From assembly GCF_022867865.1 (NCBI RefSeq), contig NZ_JALIEC010000001.1:974501-1038500 (forward strand): a stretch of DNA of 64,000 nucleotides, written 5' to 3'. The notes beneath the pieces were generated by a model. It did not search any database and was not told where the DNA came from. It saw nothing but the letters and a program-made list of their open reading frames with translations. A program made the translations under genes and the position numbers. This document shows, one piece after another, positions 47,492 to 57,456 of the stretch. Every line of letters begins with the position of its first letter. Within the stretch, counting starts at the first letter, position 1. This DNA is from Phaeobacter sp. J2-8 (lineage in GTDB: Bacteria; Pseudomonadota; Alphaproteobacteria; Rhodobacterales; Rhodobacteraceae).

Positions 47492-48070
47492 ATGGCAACA
47501 GAAACGCACGGAACCGAAGCCGGCCATGCCGCTGACGGGCTTGCCGATGCCACTGGCGTCGCAACCCATTCGGCGGATTTTGCCGGTATGCCGCAGCTGA
47601 ATTTCGATCACTGGGGCAACCAGATTTTCTGGCTCCTGATCACACTTGTTGTGATCTATTTCGTCCTGTCCCGCATCGCGCTTCCGCGCATCGCTGCGGT
47701 TCTGGCGGAACGTCAGGGAACCATCACCAACGATCTTGCCAAGGCTGAAGAGCTGAAGCGCAAGGCAGGTGAAGCAGAACAAGCCTATGACAAAGCACTG
47801 GCGGATGCCCGTGCCGAGGCACAGAATATCATCGCGGAAACCAAAGCCGAGATTGCTGCCGAACTGAAGCTGGCCACAGACAAGGCCGATGCGGAAATCG
47901 CTGCCAAATCTGCGGAATTGGAAGCGGCGATTGCCGAAATCCGCGCAAGTGCGATGGAACACGTGGTCGAAGTTGCGCGTGACACCGCAGCAGAGATCGT
48001 CAAAGTGCTCGGCGGTAATGCCGATGCTGCGGCGATTGACGCGGCCGTGGCACAGCGGACGAAGGGGTAA
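47492..48070 (+). CDS. atpF': ATP synthase F0 subunit b'
   Basis: 192 residues: His-rich polar N terminus, one membrane helix ([24 protein letters not shown]) and a long alpha-helical coiled coil (Ala/Glu/Lys rich) that forms the peripheral stalk with b. Present together with atpF, as in photosynthetic-type alphaproteobacteria. Confidence 0.9.
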   Translation: MATETHGTEAGHAADGLADATGVATHSADFAGMPQLNFDHWGNQIFWLLITLVVIYFVLSRIALPRIAAVLAERQGTITNDLAKAEELKRKAGEAEQAYDKALADARAEAQNIIAETKAEIAAELKLATDKADAEIAAKSAELEAAIAEIRASAMEHVVEVARDTAAEIVKVLGGNADAAAIDAAVAQRTKG

Positions 48071-48073
48071 GAC

Positions 48074-48643
48074 ATGCGCAAGCTACTGACACTGGCGCTG
48101 ATCGCCCCCGGTTTGATCATGGCCAGCCCGGCGCTGGCCGCGACAGGCCCGTTCTTTTCGCTGACCAACACGAACTTCATCGTGCTGCTGGCATTCCTGC
48201 TGTTCATTGCGATCCTGATTTACTTCAAGGTTCCGGCAATGCTTGGCGGGATGCTCGACAAACGCGCTGACGACATTCGCGACGAGCTGGACGAAGCCCG
48301 GTCGATCCGCGAAGAAGCACAGACTCTGCTGGCCTCTTACGAGCGCAAGCAACAGGAAGTGCAGGAGCAGGCCACGCGTATTATCGAACATGCACGCGAA
48401 GAGGCCCGGATCGCTTCTGAAAGCGCCAAGCAAGACTTGCAGGCTTCGATTGCCCGCCGTGTTGCTGCTGCGGAAGATCAGATCGCCATGGCCCAGGGGC
48501 GCGCAGTCAAAGACGTGCGGGATACCGCCGCGTCCATCGCTGTTGCCGCTGCGGAAGAGGTGATTGCCAAGCAGATGACCGCCGACAGCGCGGGCAAACT
48601 GATTGACGATGCGATTACCACTGTGGGTGACAAGCTTCACTAA
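48074..48643 (+). CDS. atpF: ATP synthase F0 subunit b
   Basis: 189 residues; cleavable-looking N terminus (MASPALA), one membrane helix (FIVLLAFLLFIAILIYFKVP) and a long coiled-coil stalk. Starts 4 bases after b'. Last gene of the F0 operon, closed by the terminator at 48667. Confidence 0.94.
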   Translation: MRKLLTLALIAPGLIMASPALAATGPFFSLTNTNFIVLLAFLLFIAILIYFKVPAMLGGMLDKRADDIRDELDEARSIREEAQTLLASYERKQQEVQEQATRIIEHAREEARIASESAKQDLQASIARRVAAAEDQIAMAQGRAVKDVRDTAASIAVAAAEEVIAKQMTADSAGKLIDDAITTVGDKLH

Positions 48644-48666
48644 GCGCCACCCGTAATCATTACGAC

Positions 48667-48705
48667 AAAAAACGCCCGGTCCTTATTGGTCCGGGCGTTT
48701 TTCTT
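48667..48705 (+). terminator. Intrinsic terminator of the F0 operon
   Basis: AAAAACGCCCGG / CCGGGCGTTTTT stem (inner mismatch, then CC/GG), T run TTTTTCTTT. Also usable on the minus strand. Confidence 0.9.
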
Positions 48706-48760
48706 TGGCAATCTTTAGATCAGCTTTGGCAAAAACCTGCGGCAGACTCTGCGTTGCGGT

Positions 48761-49534
48761 TTATTCCTTGCGGCTGCGTTCGTGTTCATAGCGTTGTTGC
48801 GCGATTTCTTCGTTTTGCGTCGCCTTGATATTGTCGCGCAGGGCGGTTTCGACAAAGCCCAAATGGCTTTCGATGGCGGCGCGGGCCGCGACCCCATCGC
48901 GCGATTGCAGCGCGCTGTTGATCTCGGCATGTTGGTTCAGCAGCATGTCGCGTGTGAGGCGCTGTTTGAACATGATCTGGCGGTTGTAAAACACCCCTTC
49001 GCGCAGAAGCTGGTACATGGAGCGCATCATGTGCAGCATGACCACATTGTGGCTGGCCTCGATAATCGAAAGATGAAAATCGGCATCCAGTTGCGCCTCG
49101 TCCGTGGGATCGCGTTTGGCATGGGCGGTGACCATCTTGTCATAGATCGTCTGTACCACCTTCAGATCAGTGTCAGATCCCAGGGTCGCGGCCCGCTCTG
49201 CCGCCAACCCCTCCATGTCGCGCCGAAACGAGAGGTAGTCGAATACCGCATCGTCATGCCGGGCGAAAAGGTCAACCAACGCCGGGGAAAAGGCAGAGCC
49301 AAGCACATCGGCCACAAAGATCCCGGCGCCTGCCTTGCTGGTCAACAGGCCTTTGGTCTGAAGCTCGGCGATCGCATCCCGCAGCGACGGGCGCGAGACG
49401 CCAAGCCGGGTCGCCATATCCCGTTCCGCCGGCAGCCGGTCGCCGGGGCGCAGGATGCCGCGCAGGACCAGCTTTTCGATCTGGCGGGTCACTGCGGTTG
49501 AGAGCTTTTCGGGCTGAACAGGTTGAAACGGCAT
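48761..49534 (-). CDS. FadR/PdhR-type GntR-family regulator
   Basis: 257 residues. GntR winged helix (IEKLVLRGILRPGDRLPAERDMATRLGVSRPSLRDAIAELQTKGLLTSKAGAG) and C-terminal FCD all-helical domain with metal-ligand residues (DADFHLSIIEASHN, NQHAEINSALQSRD, AIESHLGFVE). Metabolite-sensing, target unknown. An inverted repeat just upstream suggests autoregulation. Confidence 0.9.
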   Translation of the reverse strand: MPFQPVQPEKLSTAVTRQIEKLVLRGILRPGDRLPAERDMATRLGVSRPSLRDAIAELQTKGLLTSKAGAGIFVADVLGSAFSPALVDLFARHDDAVFDYLSFRRDMEGLAAERAATLGSDTDLKVVQTIYDKMVTAHAKRDPTDEAQLDADFHLSIIEASHNVVMLHMMRSMYQLLREGVFYNRQIMFKQRLTRDMLLNQHAEINSALQSRDGVAARAAIESHLGFVETALRDNIKATQNEEIAQQRYEHERSRKE

Positions 49535-49549
49535 GGCTCCTCCGGGAAT

Positions 49550-49566
49550 TGGTCAGTTTATATGAC
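49550..49566 (-). promoter_or_regulatory. Candidate operator of the FadR-type regulator
   Basis: GGTCA, 7 bases, TGACC: a perfect inverted repeat 16 bases upstream of the ATG. FadR-family boxes (TGGTNNNACCA-like) are similar. Confidence 0.55.
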
Positions 49567-49664
49567 CGCGCATGGGCCAAGGGCAAGCCCCGGCCCAAAG
49601 CCGCCGCGGGGCAGGGGGGGGGGCGTAAAGACAAAATTAACATATCGGTGGCTAGGCTGGTGGT

Positions 49665-50060
49665 ATGAGATGGGTTGCTATGTTTCCCTTGGTCCTGATC
49701 CTCTCCTGTTGTGACACGCCGGGGTTGCGCCATATGGGCGTGGCCCCGTTACAACGTTCGGTTGGCGGCATGTCCTTTGACATTCGGGTACGCGATAACC
49801 TGGCCGAGGCGATCCGCACCAATTCCATGTGGCGACCGCGGATGTCGGAGGTCGCCAAAAACGGCAGCCAGGCCATTGCGCAGGCCACCGGTTGCCATGT
49901 GGCATGGGTGCGGGGCGACCCGTCGGTCCTGCTGGCGGGGCTTGATTGCAACGATGGCCGCCCGGTGCCCCGGCAACCCCGTCGCCGGACATTCTGTGCC
50001 GGAACGGTCTCTGCACCGGATAGCCGGGGGGAAAGCGATGTGATCTTTTCCTGTCGATAA
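49665..50060 (+). CDS. Lipoprotein-like protein of unknown function
   Basis: 131 residues. N terminus MRWVAMFPLVLILSCCDTPG has a lipobox-like LILSC, so it may be lipid-anchored. The rest has five further Cys in two pairs (GCHVAW, LDCNDG, TFCAGT, IFSC) that could form disulfides. No recognised domain. It precedes smc where a dsbA/DUF721 gene is often found in relatives. Confidence 0.6.
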   Translation: MRWVAMFPLVLILSCCDTPGLRHMGVAPLQRSVGGMSFDIRVRDNLAEAIRTNSMWRPRMSEVAKNGSQAIAQATGCHVAWVRGDPSVLLAGLDCNDGRPVPRQPRRRTFCAGTVSAPDSRGESDVIFSCR

Positions 50061-50272
50061 CCTGTTGGCGAAGGCGCGGATCGGCTCCTGTGTGTTGGAA
50101 CATGGCGGATTGCGCGGTATCCTGCCGAACCCGCGATATATTGTGGATAACTACCGGCTGACAGCCATATCCTGTGTTCTGGCGTTGACAGACCACAAGC
50201 CCCGCCGTCAAAATGGTTCGAATCCGGAATCACCGGGTCGACCATTACCAGCGCCACAGCGGGGGCCGAGCA

Positions 50273-53200
50273 TTGCGTTTTTCCAAACTGCGTCTGACAG
50301 GGTTCAAAAGCTTTGTCGATCCGACGGATCTTCTGATCAAGGACGGGTTGACCGGCGTGGTTGGCCCCAATGGCTGTGGCAAATCCAACCTGCTTGAAGC
50401 GCTGCGCTGGGTCATGGGCGAAAACCGGGCCAAGGCGATGCGCGGCGGCGGGATGGAAGACGTGATTTTTGCCGGCGCTGCGTCCCGTCCGGCGCGTCAT
50501 TTTGCCGAGGTGGCGCTGCATCTGGACAATTCCGACCGGCTTGCGCCCGCCGGGTTCAACGACAGTGACGGGCTGGAAATCGTGCGCCGCATCACCCGCG
50601 ATGTCGGCAGCGCCTACAAGATCAACGCCAAGGATGTGCGCGCGCGCGATGTGCAGATGCTGTTCGCTGATGCCTCGACCGGGGCGCATTCCCCGGCGCT
50701 GGTCCGTCAGGGGCAGATTTCGGAATTGATCAACGCCAAACCGAAAAACCGCCGCCGTATTCTGGAAGAAGCGGCCGGTATTTCAGGCCTGTACCAACGC
50801 CGCCACGAGGCAGAGTTGAAGCTGAAGGGGACCGAGGCCAATCTCCTGCGCGTTGATGATGTGATCGAACAATTGGCGGCGCAATTGGGGCAATTGGCAC
50901 GTCAGGCGCGTCAGGCCGCACGCTATCGCGCCATTGGCAACGATCTGCGTCAGGCCGAGGGTCTGTTGCTCTATCGTCGTTGGAAAGAGGCCGATGAAGC
51001 CCGGTTCCGGGCCGAAGAGGCGCTGCGCGAAATGATCAGCGTCGCCGCCCGCGCCGAATCCGAGGCCCTGCAAGCCGCCAAGGCCCGTCAGGACGCGGAT
51101 GCCGCCCTGCCGCCGCTGCGGGAAGAGGCGGCCATTGCCGCCGCGATCCTGCAACGGTTGCAGGTCCAGCGCGACGCCTTGTCGGATCAGGAAAGCAGCG
51201 CCCGCGACAAGATCGCAACCTTGCAAAACCGCATTTCGCAACTTGGCCATGACATAGACCGCGAGGCCGGGTTGAACCGTGATGCCGGGGAAACCATTGA
51301 ACGGCTGGAGTGGGAGGCCCGCGAATTGGCCAAGGCCGGTGACGGCCACAGCGAAAAGATGCAGGAAGCCACGGACATGGCGCAAGAGGCCGCTTCGGTT
51401 CTGTCCGAGCGTGAAGCAGATCTTGCGCTCCAGACCGAGGATGTAGCGCGTTTGGCCGCACGTCACCAATCGGCGCAACGCATGCTGGACGACAGCCGCA
51501 AGCGCCAGACCCGTAGCCAGGCCGAGGCGGAAAAGGCCCGCGCCGCCATGGCCGAATCCGCCGCCAAACTGGCACAATCCGCCGAGGCCGAGGCCGAGGC
51601 CAACGACGCGGAAATCGCAGCCCAGGAGATGGCGGAACGGGCCGAAGACATGCTCGCCGCCGCCGATGATGCCCGTACCGAGGCGCAATCGCGCGAGGCT
51701 GAGGCCCGCGCCGAACGCTCCGAAGCCGAGGGCGAGGCCAAGGCGCTGGCGGCTGAAACCAGTGCGCTGGCCAAGCTGTTGGATCGGGATACCGCCGCAG
51801 GTGGTCAAATTCTGGATCAATTGCAGGTCCAGCCGGGGTTTGAAAAGGCGCTTGGCGCCGCATTGGCCGACGATCTTCGCGCCCCCGAGGTGACGGCGGA
51901 AGGCCCCTCTGGCTGGGCCGCGCTGGTGGATTACGATGATCCTCAGGCGCTGCCGAGCGGGGTTGCCGCCTTGTCCGATCATGTCACGGTGCCCGAGGTT
52001 CTGAACCGGCGTATGGGGCAGATCGGCCTTGTGGCAAAGGCCGACGGTCCCCGTCTGCAACCGCTGCTTCAGCCGGGTCAGCGTTTGGTCAGCGTCGAAG
52101 GCGATCTTTGGCGGTGGGATGGCTATCGGGCCTGGGCCGAAGATGCGCCCTCGGCGGCGGCCCTGCGGCTGGAACAATTGAACCGTTTGGAAGAGCTCAA
52201 TCAGGCGCTGAACGACACTACAATCCGAATGGAGGCGGCCCGTGGGGCACATGAGGCGCTGACAACACGTCTGGCCGAATTGACCCGCGCCGACAAAGAG
52301 GCGCGCGATGCCCGCCGTCTGGCCGATCAGGCCCTGAACGAGGCCAGCCGCGCCAAACACCGCGCAGAGGCTGACAAAAATCTGGCAGAGGGCCGGTTGG
52401 AAAGCCTTGGGTTGGCGGTTCAGCGGCATGATGACGAAACCGGCGCGGCGGCGTTGCAACTGCGCGAAGCGGAACGCGCGGTGGCTGATCTGCCACGTCT
52501 GGACGAGGCGCGTGCGCTGGTGGACGATGTCAGAATGACGGTCGAGGCCGCGCGCATGACAATGATGTCGCGGCGTTCAGCCCTGGATGAATTGCGCCGC
52601 GAGGGCGAGGCCCGGACCCGGCGCAGCCAGGAAGTGGCAAAAGAGCTCTCGGGGTGGCGGCACCGGTTGGAAACCGCCGAAAAACGGACCTCTGAATTGG
52701 GTGCGCGCAAAGCGGCGAGCGAAGATGAATTGGCCGAAGCGGCGCTGGTGCCCGAAGCGATTGCAAACCAGCGCGAAGAATTGGCCGACAGCATCATCAC
52801 CGCCGAGGATCGCCGCAGCACCGCCGCAGACCAATTGGCCGATTGCGAAACCCTGCTGCGTTCTGCGGAACATGCCGAACGCGAAAGCGAACGCGCCGCA
52901 TCCGAAGCGCGCGAGGCCCGTGCCGGTGCCAAGGCCCGTGCCGAAGCTGCGATCGAAACGGCCCAGGCCGCCGCCGCGCGGATCGAAGACGAACAAGAGG
53001 TGACGCCGGACCAGCTGTTGCAGAAGCTGGACACCAACCCCGACGACATGCCGCCGGCGCAGAAGATCGAAGACGACGTCAACCGCCTGAAACGGCAACG
53101 CGACGCCTTGGGCGCGGTCAATTTGCGGGCCGAGGATGATGCCCGTGAAGTGCAGGAAGAATTTGACACGCTGTCGCGCGAAAAGACCGATCTGGAAGAG

Positions 53201-53728
53201 GCCGTGCGCACCCTGCGTAATGGGATTTCCAGTCTGAACCGCGAGGGGCGTGAACGTCTGTTGACCGCCTTTGAGCAGGTGAACAGCAATTTCTCGCTGT
53301 TGTTCACCCATCTTTTTGGCGGTGGCGAGGCGAATTTGGTCCTGGTGGAAAGCGACGATCCGCTTGAGGCGGGGCTCGAAATCATGTGCCAGCCACCGGG
53401 CAAGAAACTGTCGACCCTGTCGCTCTTGTCGGGCGGGGAGCAGACGCTGACCGCGCTGGCGCTGATCTTTGCGGTGTTCCTGGCCAATCCTGCGCCGATC
53501 TGTGTGCTCGATGAGGTTGACGCGCCGCTGGACGATGCCAACGTGACCCGGTTCTGTGATCTGCTGGACGAGATGTGCCGCCGCACCGACACCCGCTTTT
53601 TGATCATCACCCACCATGCGGTGACGATGGCGCGTATGGATCGGCTGTTTGGCGTGACGATGCAGGAGCAGGGGGTGTCGCAATTGGTGTCTGTCGATCT
53701 GCAAAAGGCAGAGAAACTGGTCGCGTAA
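50273..53728 (+). CDS. smc: Chromosome segregation protein SMC
   Basis: 1,151 residues from the TTG at 50273 (GGGGG upstream; an earlier in-frame start at 50213 gives an unusual extension). Walker A GPNGCGKSN, long N-terminal coiled coil (Ala/Glu/Arg rich), hinge around residues 530-600 (QPGFEKALGAALADDLRAPE), second coiled coil, signature LSLLSGGEQTLTALAL and Walker B CVLDEVDAPLDD. Condensin core. The high-GC coiled coils make large antisense frames that are not genes. Confidence 0.95.
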   Translation: MRFSKLRLTGFKSFVDPTDLLIKDGLTGVVGPNGCGKSNLLEALRWVMGENRAKAMRGGGMEDVIFAGAASRPARHFAEVALHLDNSDRLAPAGFNDSDGLEIVRRITRDVGSAYKINAKDVRARDVQMLFADASTGAHSPALVRQGQISELINAKPKNRRRILEEAAGISGLYQRRHEAELKLKGTEANLLRVDDVIEQLAAQLGQLARQARQAARYRAIGNDLRQAEGLLLYRRWKEADEARFRAEEALREMISVAARAESEALQAAKARQDADAALPPLREEAAIAAAILQRLQVQRDALSDQESSARDKIATLQNRISQLGHDIDREAGLNRDAGETIERLEWEARELAKAGDGHSEKMQEATDMAQEAASVLSEREADLALQTEDVARLAARHQSAQRMLDDSRKRQTRSQAEAEKARAAMAESAAKLAQSAEAEAEANDAEIAAQEMAERAEDMLAAADDARTEAQSREAEARAERSEAEGEAKALAAETSALAKLLDRDTAAGGQILDQLQVQPGFEKALGAALADDLRAPEVTAEGPSGWAALVDYDDPQALPSGVAALSDHVTVPEVLNRRMGQIGLVAKADGPRLQPLLQPGQRLVSVEGDLWRWDGYRAWAEDAPSAAALRLEQLNRLEELNQALNDTTIRMEAARGAHEALTTRLAELTRADKEARDARRLADQALNEASRAKHRAEADKNLAEGRLESLGLAVQRHDDETGAAALQLREAERAVADLPRLDEARALVDDVRMTVEAARMTMMSRRSALDELRREGEARTRRSQEVAKELSGWRHRLETAEKRTSELGARKAASEDELAEAALVPEAIANQREELADSIITAEDRRSTAADQLADCETLLRSAEHAERESERAASEAREARAGAKARAEAAIETAQAAAARIEDEQEVTPDQLLQKLDTNPDDMPPAQKIEDDVNRLKRQRDALGAVNLRAEDDAREVQEEFDTLSREKTDLEEAVRTLRNGISSLNREGRERLLTAFEQVNSNFSLLFTHLFGGGEANLVLVESDDPLEAGLEIMCQPPGKKLSTLSLLSGGEQTLTALALIFAVFLANPAPICVLDEVDAPLDDANVTRFCDLLDEMCRRTDTRFLIITHHAVTMARMDRLFGVTMQEQGVSQLVSVDLQKAEKLVA

Positions 53729-53787
53729 ACGTGTCTCGGCCTGTGTGACCAAATCGTTAGGATCGGGGCAAATGATGGAGTTCCGAC

Positions 53788-54153
53788 ATGCGCCCGATTG
53801 TGACCTTATCGCTGGTTTTCTCTGTGCTTGCTGCCCCGCTTCTTGCCCAGACCTGGGAGCCGCGGGAAGGGGATCAAAGCCTGGCGGCTGCGGCGCTGGA
53901 TTTGCGGCTGCGTGGTAAGATCATCGAATTCTATGATGGCGGTCAGGCGGAATATTATGCGGATGGCAGGTACAAATATACCTATTCTGGCGAGGGTGGC
54001 ACCGGGTATGGATATTACGAGGTGACTGGCGACAGCACGATCTGCATCGAATTTGTCAATGGTTTCAATCGCTGTGACACCTATATCACCGATGCTCAGG
54101 ATCGGTTGGTTGTCATAACCGAAAAGGGGGATCGCTTTCCGGTGCGCAACTAG
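53788..54153 (+). CDS. Small secreted protein, unknown function
   Basis: 121 residues, signal peptide ends LLA. The middle is Gly/Tyr-rich and beta-prone (IEFYDGGQAEYYADGRYKYTYSGEGGTGYGYYEV) and has two Cys (STICIEF, NRCDTY). Reminiscent of small periplasmic beta-barrel lipocalin-type or DUF proteins but not assignable. It lies 59 bases after smc. Confidence 0.65.
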   Translation: MRPIVTLSLVFSVLAAPLLAQTWEPREGDQSLAAAALDLRLRGKIIEFYDGGQAEYYADGRYKYTYSGEGGTGYGYYEVTGDSTICIEFVNGFNRCDTYITDAQDRLVVITEKGDRFPVRN

Positions 54154-54170
54154 CTGCCGGGATTTGCCCG

Positions 54171-54206
54171 CCCGGTTGACCAGACAGGCCCGGTTTACCA
54201 GACAGT
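54171..54206 (+). repeat. Tandem 18-base repeat
   Basis: CCCGGTTGACCAGACAGG and CCCGGTTTACCAGACAGT side by side (16 of 18 bases identical). No function visible. Confidence 0.6.
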
Positions 54207-54243
54207 TCTGACCCGACAGGCCGTTTCGGTGCTTTGTGCGACC

Positions 54244-54273
54244 ACACCTGTCCCACTCCGAGAGTGGGCAGGT
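54244..54273. other. Strong hairpin between the secreted protein gene and mltB-like gene
   Basis: CACCTG-T-CCCACT, 5-base loop, AGTGGG-CAGGTG; one bulged T. No T run on either side, but placed where both convergent transcripts should end. Confidence 0.5.
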
Positions 54274-54341
54274 GATGTGGCGGTTCATTCAGTTCGAATG
54301 GCTGACCCCTTCACCACACCGGCCCCCCCGGAATGCGGTTC

Positions 54342-55519
54342 TCAGAGCCGGTTCAACAATGCCGGTGTCGGCCAGGCATCGGCAGGCATTCCCAGCTTTT
54401 TCTGCACTTCCTGCACCGCGTGGCGCGTGCCAGAGCCAAGGATGCCGTCAATCTCGCCAACGTCATAGCCCATGGCCTGAAGCTTGCGTTGCAACGTCTT
54501 CATCTGGTCGCCGGACAGGCCCGGTTCGGGGTTGCCCGCATTGAACACCGCAGACCCTTCCAGCCGGTTGGCGAAATAGGCGGCGGTCATGACGTAGACA
54601 AAGCTTTTGTTCCACTCGAAATAGACATTGAAATTGGGATAGGCGAAAAACGCGGCCCCTTGCGTCCCTGTGGCAGGACCAGCGCGGCTGGCAGATCCGC
54701 GGCGCGCCCTTCGCGCACCTGCACGCCCATCGCCGCCCAATCGGCGGTGCTGCGTGGTTGGTCCAGACCGGTGAGGGACCAGTCAAGATCGCCCGGCACC
54801 GTCACTTCCTGCAACCAGGGTTCATTTGCCCGCCAGCCAAGATCGCGCAGCATATTGGCACCCGACAAAAGCGCATCCGGGGCAGAGGTCTTGAGCGTGA
54901 CCAGACCATCGCCATCGCCGTCGACCCCATTGGTCAGGATGTCTTCGGGCAACATCTGAACCATGCCGATCTCGCCCGCCCAGGCACCGGTGGTGGTGGC
55001 GGGATCAAACGCGCCACGTTCAAACAATTCAAGCGCGGCAAAGATCTGTGGCCGGAACAATTCGGGGCGACGACAGTCATGCGCCAAGGTGACAAGCGCG
55101 TTCAACGTGTTGAAATCCCCCTGAATCTGGCCGTAATCGGTCTCAAATGCCCAAAAGGCCAACAACACCCCCCGCGAGACGCCAAATTCCTGTTCCATCC
55201 GGTCAAACACCGCATCAAAGCGGCGGCCATTGGTTTGGCCGTTGTTGATCCGGTTCTGGCTGATCAGGCGGCGGGCAAAATCGACGAAAGGGATCTGAAA
55301 CACGCCCTGGCGTTTGTCAGCCCGCAAGACGGCGCTGTCCTGGCGCACACCGCTAAAGAACCTGTCGATACTGGCGGTGGTGTGGCCATGGCTGGCGGCT
55401 TCGGATTTCAACCCCTTGATGAACTGCGAAAACGACCCACCACAGCCGGATTGGGCAAATGCCGGGGTGGCCAGGGTCATACACAGGCCAAGGGCGGCCA
55501 ACCCGCGAAAAATTGCCAT
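54342..55519 (-). CDS. Lytic murein transglycosylase (MltB family) with peptidoglycan-binding domain, frameshifted near 54657
   Basis: Repaired length about 392 residues. ATG at 55519 (GAGGAA upstream), signal peptide ends AFA. SLT-2 catalytic domain with the catalytic Glu in AFWAFETDYGQ and GAWAGEIGMVQMLPEDIL. The frame is lost after LPQGRKG; adding one G to GGGG gives AAFFAYPNFNVYFEWNKS, and a C-terminal PG_binding_1 domain (LQRKLQAMGYDVGEIDGILGSGT). It cleaves glycan strands to 1,6-anhydro products. Confidence 0.88.
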
Positions 55520-55858
55520 CAAGAGTTCCTCAGAGTTGATTGTTTTTTGCAACCTAGCATCCCGCTACCGCCAGACAAGTGAGTTCGCCGGGAATTCGGC
55601 GTTGTGCCAATCGACCGGGCATCATGGGAATGCGGCGGGGTCTTGTGCTGGCGGGCGTTAAGTAGTTGTTAGGAATATCCGGAAAATATGGTAAACATAC
55701 TTGAAAGGCATCGGGTGGTGCAGGGCGAACGGGAATTTCGCCAAGGCCAGTCCGGACACCAAAAAACCCACCAGGACATAATGGACCCTGGCGCGGCGAG
55801 GGTCCGTGTGGTCCGGGGGCTGTCTGGAATGCTGATACCGGGGTTTTGAGGTCACCAC
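55520..55858. other. Gene-free stretch between mltB-like gene and the receiver gene
   Basis: 339 bases without a supported gene. It holds the divergent promoters, the RBS of the receiver gene (GAGGTC, 5 bases from the ATG) and an AT-rich patch at 55660-55710 (AGTAGTTGTTAGGAATATCC and following) likely to be a promoter. Confidence 0.55.
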
Positions 55859-56239
55859 ATGCACGTACTTATCGTAGAGGATGATCCGGCACTTGGCCTT
55901 GTCTGGGCACGGCATTTGGAACGGTTTGGCGTGCGCGTTGTGTTGACCCAATCGCATGAAGAAGCGGTGCAGGCGCTGACCGACACCAATTTCGAGGTCA
56001 TCGTGATGAACCTATTGATCGAGGGCGGCTCTGCCATGGCCCTGGCGGATTTCGCCAGCTATCGCCAGCCAAAGGCGCGGGTGATCTTTGTCACCAACAC
56101 CAGCTTTTTCTCGGATGGGTCGATCTTTCAGTATTGTGCAAATGCGGCCGCCCTGGTGCCCAGCACGACGCCGCCAGAGGATCTGGCGGCGCTGGTCGAA
56201 CATCATGCCGCCACAGGCACACCCGCATCGCGCCCGTGA
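55859..56239 (+). CDS. Stand-alone receiver-like protein lacking the phosphoacceptor Asp
   Basis: 126 residues, one CheY-like domain. The acidic pocket (VEDDPALG, Asp8/Asp9) is there, but the phosphoacceptor position reads VMNLLIEGGS, Asn51 for Asp, and the conserved Lys is missing (LVPSTTPPE where K-P is normal). Thr79-Asn80-Thr81 is at the usual Thr/Ser site. So it is probably a pseudo-receiver working by binding, not phosphorylation. Its 3' end overlaps the GST-like gene by 37 bases. Confidence 0.78.
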   Translation: MHVLIVEDDPALGLVWARHLERFGVRVVLTQSHEEAVQALTDTNFEVIVMNLLIEGGSAMALADFASYRQPKARVIFVTNTSFFSDGSIFQYCANAAALVPSTTPPEDLAALVEHHAATGTPASRP

Positions 56240-57197
56240 GGGGCGTTGAAATCGGGTGACGGCCCGACAGGGACAATCCGGTGCGGATTGATGCTGTCAT
56301 GGCTGAAATAATAGTGCCGTGTGATGTGGTCGAACCGCACGGTCTCGGCGACGCCGGGCCATTGATACAATTCACGCGTATAGGCCCAAAGGTTGGGGTA
56401 GTCGACGATCTGGCGCAGATTGCATTTGAAATGGGTGTGATACACCATGTCAAAGCGCACCAAAGTGGTGAACAAACGCCAGTCTGCTTCGCTCACCCGA
56501 TCGCCCGCCAGATAGCGGTGGGTCGCGAGGTGGTCCTCTAGCCAGTCCAGCGTGTCAAACAACGGATGGATCGCCGCGTCATAGGCCGATTGCGTGGTGG
56601 CAAACCCCGCCTTGTAGACGCCATTGTTCAACGTGTCATAGATCCGGTCATTGATCGGGGCGATGGTGTCGCGCAGCGGTGCGGCCAATAGTCATCTGTA
56701 TTGCCCGTCACTTCGTTGAATGCAGAGTTGAACATGCGGATGATTTCCGCGCTTTCATTGCTGACAATGGTCTTTTGCACCTTGTCCCACAGCACCGGCA
56801 CCGTCACCCGGCCCGTCATGCCGGGATCAGCACGCAAATAGACATCCCGCAAAAAGTCATTGTCATACAGCCGATCGCCGGTGGCACCTTCGAAATCATC
56901 GCCAAAGGTCCAGCCATCCGCCAACATTTCGGGATGCACCACCGATACCGAAATATATTCCGTCAGCCCCTTGAGCGCGCGAAAAATCAGCGTCCGATGC
57001 GCCCAGGGGCAGGCGTAGCCCACATAAAGATGGTAGCGGCCACATTCTGCCGGGAATCCGCCCTTGCCACTGGGGCCGGGGGCACCATCGGCGGTAATCC
57101 AGTTGCGAAATTTTGCCTCGGCGCGTTCAAAGCTGCCGCCGGTCGACTTGGTATCATACCACGTGTCATGCCATTCGCCGTCAATCAAAAGTCCCAT
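56203..57197 (-). CDS. Glutathionyl-hydroquinone reductase (GST superfamily, Xi class), frameshifted near 56682
   Basis: Repaired length about 331 residues. ATG at 57197 with AAGGAGG 7 bases upstream. Xi-class signature: WHDTWYDTKSTGGSFERAEAKFRNW and catalytic CPWAHR in YVGYACPWAHRTLIF; the C-terminal half has NNGVYKAGFATTQSAYD and HTHFKCNLRQIVDYPNLWAY. The frame stops being sensible after DDYWP; adding one C (plus strand) at about 56682 restores APLRDTIAPINDRIYD. It reduces glutathionyl-hydroquinones. Confidence 0.9.
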
Positions 57198-57456
57198 GTC
57201 ATGCCTCCTTGGCCTGTTTGCTGTTGTTCCAAGACCTAGAGACTTCACAAATCGAAGAAACTGGTGTCAGGGCGCAAGACTTGCGCATTTTCGAACAATA
57301 GGCCTGAAAAGGGCGGGGGAATTGCCGTGTTTCGGCGTTAATCTTCTGAATTTATTATATTAATGATAACGCTCCCGCCGCACAGAATGTGCCTTCGCCG
57401 CGCCGGGAGTTTTGATCAAATCGGCGTATGTGGTGCCGTCGACGCGGCGAAAGCTG

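Noticed and set aside
50783-52459. A 558-residue minus-strand frame, and others opposite smc
   Set aside because: These follow from the high-GC coiled-coil codons of smc. No start site or motif supports them.
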